Assembly: GCF_010183535.1 (NCBI RefSeq)
Contig: NC_071328.1
Span: 4,154,001 to 4,218,000 of the forward strand
From: Caenorhabditis remanei
Lineage: Eukaryota > Nematoda > Chromadorea > Rhabditida > Rhabditidae
Length of the DNA stretch: 64,000 nt
Direction of reading: 5' to 3'
Shown: piece by piece, positions 56,647 through 64,000 of the stretch
Numbering within the stretch: the first letter of the stretch is position 1
Layout: the number at the start of each line of letters is the position of its first letter
The notes under the pieces: generated by a model
Told to the model about the DNA's origin: nothing
Databases searched by the model: none
Seen by the model: the letters and a program-made list of their open reading frames with translations, nothing else
Made by a program: the position numbers and the translations under genes

Positions 56647-58386
56647 GGTTGGGTGTTCACAAAAGGGTTGAAGTCGAAAGCTGAAATTAAAAAGGTATTC
56701 TTAAAGAGAATTGAGACCGGACAGCGGGGCTAAAGAAAGATTAAAAAACAGAGAAACAAAACACTAAAAAGTCCGCTCCTGTTCGGGCGAGTCCTGACGT
56801 CCATCCACGAACTGATCACATCCGAAGCTGAAAACCAGGCTACACAACAAAACTCCGATTGTAGCTTCAGCTGTGTTCAGTAGGCCGATGAGTCAGATGA
56901 GCTCCGAGACGTTGTCTTGGTAGGACGAATACCAAGTCACAATTGTGCGCATAACTCTAACTTAGTTCATCCTTAAAGGATGTTATACAACGTTAATCTC
57001 GTCATTGCTCATCAGCTCATCGACCATCACTCCGGAAGAAGAAGAAACCTTCGCCGTCCAGAGAGTCGACACAGTCTGAATACTAGAATCCTAGAAATGA
57101 AGTGGCTGGGGTGTGTTTTCGCTGTACCGTCAGCTAGACACGTTCAGAGCCTCGCAACTCTGAGATACGAGAGGGTCCAATTCAGTGAAGAGAACTGAAT
57201 CGGGGGTGGGGTATCGGTTACCAAACGAAGCTCCACTTATTCAAATCGGGATAGGCTACAGACGTCCAAATGATGCACAGCAATCTACACAGGCCCGCGG
57301 TGGTCCTGGTAGAGTGTGGATCATCTATTCAACTGAGCACGCAGCAAGATTGCTGTATCTCGAGGGCGTGTTCCTCGCAGCCTGGTGGCTCCTCACCTAA
57401 CAACTCGAGGGTCTTCCAACAAAACACTACGAATTTACCTGAAGTAATCCGTCAGATTAAACTGGATCTGCTAATAGGCACTTCGGAACCCTTCGGTGGG
57501 GCACTACTATTCGGTAGGGGGTAAATTGGATAGCTCTTATTCTCCATTACCCGGTCAAGGCCATAGTAGTTTCTAGACAGGGAAACTAGGTGTTGTCCGA
57601 GGCGTATCGGTTTATTCAACTCCCTCTCTAGCGGGTTGCAGTTTATTACCGGTTATATATGATCACTGATGCATCAAAGACACGCGGGTAACAATATGTC
57701 CACCTTGACCAGACAGTAAACTGCCCGTTTATCAATCTCTCACGACTACACGGCTTCACCGCGAGGACTGAACTAGAGACATGGGATGAAATTGGACGTG
57801 TTTCTAAACTTGTACCATAGCTTAGACTCGGTTCTGTGGAACGATGGAGGGACTCGACCCACTCATCAACTGGCGGAAAACATCGCGAACTTTGGATCCG
57901 ATGCGGATTTACAGTACTACGGAGCTCTCCATCTGGCTAAGATGCCGCTTTCTTCCATAGACTACCACTCTTCCCAGTGAATCGTTGAACCTGGAGCACT
58001 AGGTGCCTCCCTGCTCTCGGATTCTTACCCCATCTGTGAACATTACCGATTTTAACACGCTAGAAGAGCAGTACGATCTCGCACCAGCCCGCTCGAACGA
58101 TCGTATCGAGCCTGCTCTCTACTCATCGCATAGAGTTGATTTCATCACATTTTACCCCCTTCCAGAGCCTCGCGCTCTTAGAAAGGCTTGGTTCCTTTAC
58201 GTGCAGACTCGTAATCTAAAGAGGTTTAACGAAAAAGCGTTCCATCGGGCCATTCTGAATGAGGATGGTTGCTATCTGTATGTTGCGCATTTGCATCAAA
58301 TATCGTCTGTTGACGAGGAATTCGATGAAGACCAAATACACTAAATGATGCATTATGTGCATCAAACCTGCCTCAAAATTCCGATA

Positions 58387-58446
58387 CATTATGCACCAAA
58401 TCCGGCGCATTGTGCACCAAATCTAGTCCATTGTGTACCAAATCCC
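58387..58446. repeat. Tandem repeat, 21 bp x about 3
   Basis: CATT(A/G)TG(C/T)ACCAAATC units start at 58387, 58408 and 58429. A related palindromic ATGCATTATGTGCATCA lies just upstream near 58349. Confidence 0.85.
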
Positions 58447-58827
58447 TCACGGAATATGGATTACCAGAATTTTCACTCCGAGAGTATCGTGCTGAGTACG
58501 CAGCGAGACCGTTTCAATCTCGCTGATCACTGATCACGACGTCTACAGGAGCACCCATTAGAGACCGAATTCTAGCTGCATGAGACCGAACTCTAGCTGC
58601 AAAACTCAGCTCATGCACCAAGCTTTCTATCTGAAAATGGGTAGCGATTTATGTCATACAGATTAGCACCGAAAAACGTTTCGTCTAACCAAAATGAGAC
58701 GAAGATTGAGAGGAGTAGGGTGGGTTGGTGTCGACAGGCACGAACTGCACATTACTGCTACAAAAAAGCCGAGCTCACTTTAGCCACGTAGCCACGTGGA
58801 CAAGTTTATTAGCACACGTAAAAGAAT

Positions 58828-58864
58828 ACGTTCTTTCGAGACGTATGACGTTCTTTCGAGACGT
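58828..58864. repeat. Direct duplication of ACGTTCTTTCGAGACGT
   Basis: Two exact 17-bp copies with a period of 20 bp. Confidence 0.85.
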
Positions 58865-60885
58865 CACGAGGGTTTACACGCACTAATAATTTACGTATAA
58901 TCTCGTTGTGTCGTACTAGACCTAAAGTATATAGCTCTCGGTGGCGTTTCTGCCGGTGAGAACATCTTCAGGGGGATACGACCACGCATGGACGGGTCGC
59001 TCATCGATGAACTTGCGTCGAAGCATGTATCAAAAAGGAAAACTCCTCTTGGAGACTGGTCCTTGCTTTTCGTGACACGCTGCAGTTCGATCAAGCAGCA
59101 TTAGAAAGAACTGAGGTTTCATCTGTAGATAACTACGAGCTGATGTCACTTGTCAAGGAGGTGACCGGCACCTTTGCCATCATCATGCTATAAGATTCAC
59201 ACCATTGAAGTAATCGAGATACTTCGCTAGCGCTTCTCCTAAATCAATCAGACCGCCGAACATGAACGATTAACTTCCGTCTTTCGAGCACAAAGGAAAT
59301 ACGTTGATGAGCGAATTTGAGATCGAAATCTCGGTACAAAAGGAACTAACATTTTAAGTTGCTTGACTCAAATGCAGTCGTCAATAAGACTTATAGGTAT
59401 AAACGAGGTGACGTAATCAACGGAGGACTTCTTTGACGAAGTCGTCCTTCGACTAACGGCACTTATGCTCTAATTAATATTGCTAGATGAATCTATTCAC
59501 GAGGTGATGTGTCTCGAACTGTACACTTGTGACAGCCCGTATCACTCGCTCCGATTCTACCAATACTGGTTAATCGGATTTTAGACAATTCTCACCCAAA
59601 GCCGTACGCGAACTGATATCTGTATACCCCCGAAGGGCGTATGCAGTCTCAATTCTTAGAACCGAATTCCTGGGGGGACCTCAGATTGCTCGGCGCCGCG
59701 TCTCATCCGATACTCGATCTCCGAGGGAGGGAAGTACCGAAAGGTAAGCAACGTCGAGGGATCGGAGGCTTGCCCAGTAATTCAAGTGGCCTAGACGATA
59801 CAATGTGTGCGAACTATCAGAGAATTTCATCACTTATCACGACTAAATCGACCTTGAAGACTATATATTAGACGAACCAAGTGTGATTTCAACGCATCGA
59901 ATGCTCCCTAGCTACATCAAATATTGCTCACTCGATAGTGATGCGAGTACTTCAGTTACGGTACCAGAACACAAATTAATCCCTATATCCTCGTCCTTCT
60001 CTTAGCGTTAGCATCATAGATCCGGATAGTTTTTGTTTTATCCCGAGGGAATGGACCGGTTTTTAAGATCCTCGCGATCACCGACCCGGATAACCCTGAA
60101 TCTCGGCTTAATCTCGGGAGCCACCCGAGAGTCATTGCTCCGACTACAGGTTTAGGGTTTTTCCAATCGAGCACTTTTACTCTCGATCAGACGGGGAGAA
60201 TTTTAACAATTTAACACAAATATAGGACCGTAATCCTGTGTATAACATACACTTGATGACAGAATCATCAACTATCTGAGCCCCGTATGCCGAGTGAACG
60301 TTTCCACTGGCTTGATACAAGAAAAATTTCAAGTATCCGGTGTCAATCGTCTGTAAACCGATCGTGGGTTTAGAGTGCAACGAAAAAATATGCTCTAATC
60401 TCCACATGCCCGAGGGCGCTGGACGAATCCAAATCGGTGTACAATGTTAGCTGCCTGCTAACTTCTACCCAGTGCACGGAATCGTGCGTTCAGGTATATC
60501 TGAAACACTCTCTTCTGTGGCTAACATTCAAGTTATCAGTTTACCCAGACTCGAGGTCATAGAGACGGATGAAATTCCTTTTAGCCTCGCAGATTCCGAA
60601 GAATCGTAGAGTATGACGTTTCACTTCTACTCATAACTATAGAAGTAGGAAAGCCCGACGAATTGGTCAGCGCTACCCTTTGAATCATCGTGTTCAGTTC
60701 GTGTTTGGACTACAGACGGAAAAGTCGGGAAGGTACTAAAGCCGATCTGAAATAGAGCAGAAATTGAAATAATTATGAGTTTACACTCATAGCTATATAC
60801 CAATCATTGAGATCATCAGTATCAACAAAAGAACCGGTTTATTTACGAAGACCCGTAAAAAAACTTAAAACAGAAAGGTTAACAA

Positions 60886-62898
60886 TTAATTAGTCGATTC
60901 CGAGGGATTCTCATGATTGGCAGCTCTCTGCTTCTTGACAGAGTCAACGGACTCGGTTTTCTTTTTCATGATTGGCTTCTTGGCCTTCTTCGTTTTCTTT
61001 CCTCCGGCATTCTTCTTCTTCTTCTTCTGAATTGGAACCTTCTCCACTTCCTTGGCCGAGGGGTCTTCACCGATTCCGTTGGAATCTGTGCTGACCTTCT
61101 GGCGTTTGGATGGAGCCGGGTCATCTTCAGAATCCGAGGTTTGAGTCACGTGTTTCGCCAGGATGACGTATCTGCCTGGAAGCTGTTGAGCAGATGGATC
61201 AAGGAAGCGATCTACGTTGTGACCGAACTTCTCTTCAGCCTCGAGGGCTTCCGAGGGAGCTACCTTCTCTTCTATGGCCTTTCTTCCGCCCGAAGAGCGT
61301 TTCTTCTGGCGGCGTCGAGGGCAAAGCGTCTGATGGTGCTCACGTTGTTCGAGTGGCAACGAGGGATCGCAATTCTTGCACACTCTGTTCTTCGCCTTGC
61401 AGGCAGCTACCGAACCATTGCAGCCAGGTTGTCCACAAATCATACAACGGTTCTTTTCACGGAAGAGTTGGAGTTTCGAGGGCAAATCTGGGTACTTTTG
61501 GCACCTGAACGAGTCGTGATTCTCCTGGCAGAAGAAGCATCGCGTGGAGCTCTGAATATAGAACTGAATTAAAGAAAAGATTTTCAAAACTACTAAAACG
61601 TACAGCACGGTGAGATTCAAGATGCTTGCGCTTCTTTCTCTCCTCGTCCTGACGTTCTTGAGCGTGTTGAGCGAGGCCAACAGTTGTCTCAATCGCAACA
61701 ATCTCGTCGAGGGCAGCTACCTGCGATTCATCGTCATGGTCGCCGGGTTCTAAGATTCGAGCGAAGGCATCCTGCTCCTTCTTGATAGCATCAAGTTGGT
61801 TTACAAGATCTCTTATCTCGGTCTCTTCCTCCAGAGACGTGACTTTTCTCGCGATGGAACTGCGCAGCGAGTTGTAGACATTAGTAATCTTGTGCGAGGT
61901 CTTCAAGAACTTGACACGATCTACCATTCCGTCGGTCAGAAGCTTTTTTCCGAGGAGAACACTCTTTCCCTGGCGACGAGCCAGACGTCGCTGGGTCAAC
62001 GCGAACACACGCAGTTGCTGCAAGACTGAGCCCATCATAACTGACAGACCGTCGAGGGAAGCAAGTGGCGCGAGCTTGTCGACCATGTCAGTCCACTTGT
62101 CAGCCGAGGGGAGACGCTCCACGAGATCAGCTTTAGAGACGAGGGATTCGAGATCTTGTTTCGTGGCGAAGGCCTCTAAATCTTTCTTCGTGATGAAGTT
62201 GCTGGCATCATCAATGGATCCGGACGAGGTGTTTTTGGTTTCGAGCTGACGCGCGATGTTCTTAAACTCCTGAAGAATGGCTGGCAGTTGCTTCAATTGT
62301 TGAGCAATGTCGAGGGCATCAATCTCCGCCAGATTCGCGGTTTCCACGACTACATTCGCAGCCTCCAACATTGGATTTCCATCCAAGTTATCATCTGCAA
62401 AAGGAATCGAATCAACTCTCGGAGTATTGGGTCTCCCGTTTGGGAAGACGAAAAACTCCAACGGACCTTCGCGGATCTCCTGATTCGCTGGAACTTCATG
62501 CTCTTGCGAGTCAGACTCTCCAAGAATCGAGGAGTGAACCGAATCTCCTGCATTGCTGGCTTGATCCGATGGATCTCCTAAATTTAAAGCAACTGATCAC
62601 CATTCTTAGAGTTGATAGCACTAACCAAAGTTCAGATCATCCAACTCGAGGATATTTCCGTCTTCCGCGTCTGCACCATTGGTTCTTGGAACCGATGAGT
62701 CAACCGAGGGATCTGGAAAGAACCGAGTCACCATACGCTCAATGAAAGTGTGTAATTCCCTTGCGCCCCTCCCAAAAGAACTCTTTCGAGCTCTATGGAG
62801 ATCGGAGGCAATGGTATCTTACCGACTTCCGGATTCTCGTCGAGGATTGCGTCTTCGAGCATCTTCTCCTGGTTAATTTGTGAGTTTTCGCTGCTCAT
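60886..62898 (-). CDS. Spliced Gag-like zinc-knuckle protein, 604 aa
   Basis: Exons (minus) are 62898-62823, 62712-62626, 62577-61604 and 61563-60886. All junctions are GT-AG with matching phases, giving 605 codons including TAA. It starts MSSENSQINQEKMLED, then an acidic N-terminus and a long helical region (about residues 130-370, for example AQQLKQLPAILQEFKNIARQL and SSIARKVTSLEEETEIRDL). Exon 4 has CFFCQENHDSFRC, then CMIC...C, then CKNC...H...C. The first cluster follows the same CxxCxExHxxFxC...DLP pattern as CPVCDEGHELFKC of the gag at 56646, so the two are related. The C-terminus is Lys-rich (KKKKKNAGGKKTKKAKK), probably nucleic-acid-binding or nuclear. No pol follows it directly. It could be a second gag of a giant element, the gag of a partly deleted relative, or a domesticated gene. 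Confidence 0.75.
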
Positions 62899-64000
62899 AA
62901 TTGCTAAATCGATATAAAGCTATAAAGATTAATTCACCGAATCGTAAACGAAACAGATATTGAACCGGGTAAAAACCGAGTTACTGAATCACAAGCAATC
63001 ATTAAGCAAACAAAACTCGACTTTTATTAACAAAAAAAGAATATGAATGAAATCACAATTTTTCAACTTTACGAAGGATTCCATTTGAGCGATAAGATAG
63101 AATCGAGGGATCTCGACTGTAGCTTATGATGAGACTTCAGCGTCGCTTTTTGAGCGACTTGACGGATGTGACAGATATCTCCATAACCATGCGAGTCCTG
63201 CTGTGAATATATCGAGGGTATGCATCCGCAGATCGTTTTCACGAATTAGGCTCATCGAGGATAATCTTAAAGTGGAGTAGCGAGGGCGGGGGTAGCATCC
63301 AAGCAATCAAGGATTGCGGAATGCAACGCCGCCCACTGTTCTGAAGGACCCGTGCTTCGAAAAGGACGTACTTCAAGAGCGTCCGGAGTCTTCTGAAGAA
63401 AGAATTCTTCATTCAACTCGGAAGCCCGAACAGCATGTACTCGCTGAGACTCCACTTCAACAAGAATCCACGTTGACCACACTCGTGAGTGAGATACGAA
63501 TTGATACGCTCGAACTACGACTGCAATCATCGCGGGGGCTGTAGAAATCTGATACTAGAGGCGACGTTCCCAGACTGAAACTAGGGTGGGGCGTCCTTCA
63601 CTACGATTTCATCATCATTCGAAGCTTCGACTGACTCATTCGATAGTTCTCGGAATTCTAAATGGGGCTAACATTGTCATCATCTCAATCACAGTAAAGA
63701 CTGGTAACACCAGCTAAATTTCAATGCGGCTGAAAAAATTGACCGTAGACTGGTTCGAGGAACGAGTTTATTGAAAACTTAATAAGCACATCAAAACCAA
63801 AGACTGTGAGATTAGACGAGGCAATTAGGCCGATTGTAGACGTCGTTGAACGCGTGAAGATGAATAATGTCCAGCGAGAGAAAGTCATTTGGATCCGAGG
63901 GCAACAGAGGTTCACATGAGCTAACAACGAGGGGAAGTAACAGAAATTTTGTCAACAAAAGGGATTCAGTTGGCTCGGCCTACTGGGAAGTAGTCGATTT
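62899..64000. other. Upstream region of the second gag-like gene
   Basis: Non-coding by my reading, still CGAGG-rich up to the window end. A minus-strand ORF at 63530-63267 (87 codons) could be an exon but has no recognisable motif. No LTR terminus was found. Confidence 0.4.

Larger units (their letters stand above)
56647..60885. other. About 4.2 kb non-coding region between two gag-like genes
   Basis: No convincing gene on either strand. It keeps the CGAGG signature of the flanking genes. It contains a 21-bp tandem repeat (58387-58446) and a 20-bp duplication (58828-58864). No copy of the left LTR sequence (47733-48404) was recognised here, so this is not obviously the 5' LTR. It could be a long leader or decayed element sequence. 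A plus-strand ORF of 113 codons at 58003-58344 is not supported by any motif. Confidence 0.5.

Noticed and set aside
48410..56733. Many plus-strand ORFs opposite gag and pol
   Set aside because: They are shadows of the long minus-strand reading frames, whose conserved RT, RNase H and integrase motifs fix the real strand.
57000..57700. Possible 5' LTR just upstream of gag
   Set aside because: No stretch matching 47733-48404 could be recognised by eye. An exact alignment could still overturn this.
58003..58344. 113-codon plus-strand ORF
   Set aside because: It is opposite in strand to all element genes and has no motif, splice context or repeats. It is probably chance.
1..64000. tRNA, rRNA, CRISPR or bacterial-type features
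   Set aside because: No cloverleaf with matching acceptor ends, no rRNA core sequences and no spacer-repeat arrays were seen. The 170-bp array has no spacers and is a satellite.

Overview
The window looks like a piece of a Caenorhabditis-type nematode genome. Host genes have very short introns (about 40-80 nt) with TTTTCAG-like acceptors. Two Caenorhabditis-style F-box genes, probable trans-splice acceptors, dense small inverted-repeat elements and a Pao/BEL-type retroelement are present. The species cannot be named from the sequence alone. All gene models were spliced by hand by matching GT-AG sites and reading-frame phase.

Layout. 1-3816 is a tandem satellite of 170/172-bp monomers with a partial four-monomer higher-order period (686 bp). 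A TATA box at its right edge points into the array. 4802-6556 (minus) is a nine-exon gene of unknown function. 6557-17386 is mostly non-coding and carries hairpin elements, AT/CT-rich tracts and short tandem repeats. 17416-32898 (plus) is one large gene, a homologue of the actin/myosin-phosphatase scaffold MPRIP (M-RIP). It has a short conserved first exon, a 7-kb first intron packed with inverted-repeat elements, two PH domains and a coiled-coil tail. 34884-36040 (minus) is an intact F-box gene. 37580-38540 is a doubtful, partly duplicated gene remnant. 39490-40724 holds two different terminal-inverted-repeat elements. 41582-43541 and 43773-44532 (plus) are two unknown genes close enough to be an operon; the first has an in-frame stop. 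45109-45821 (plus) is the C-terminal half of a mitochondrial-type beta-ketoacyl-ACP synthase. 45896-46206 (minus) may encode a small secreted protein. 47174-47732 (plus) is the 5' part of a second F-box gene, cut by a retroelement.

From 47733 to the end of the window the sequence changes character. It carries a minus-strand Pao/BEL-like retroelement: a gag ORF (56646-54115), overlapped by a pol ORF in the +1 frame (54140-48405) with protease, RT, RNase H and integrase, plus a long RSG-repeat tail. About 4 kb upstream on the same strand lies a second, spliced Gag-like zinc-knuckle gene (62898-60886). The whole 16-kb stretch, coding and non-coding, is enriched in CGAGG(G) on the plus strand (CCCTCG in the sense of the retroelement). 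No second LTR was found, so either the element is very large and runs off the window or several related elements are nested. This is the most unusual part of the window.

The large gene shows possible regulatory layers: an upstream ORF whose stop overlaps the start codon, a possible internal promoter that would give a coiled-coil-only isoform, and a 28-nt microexon that would switch the reading frame of the next exon.
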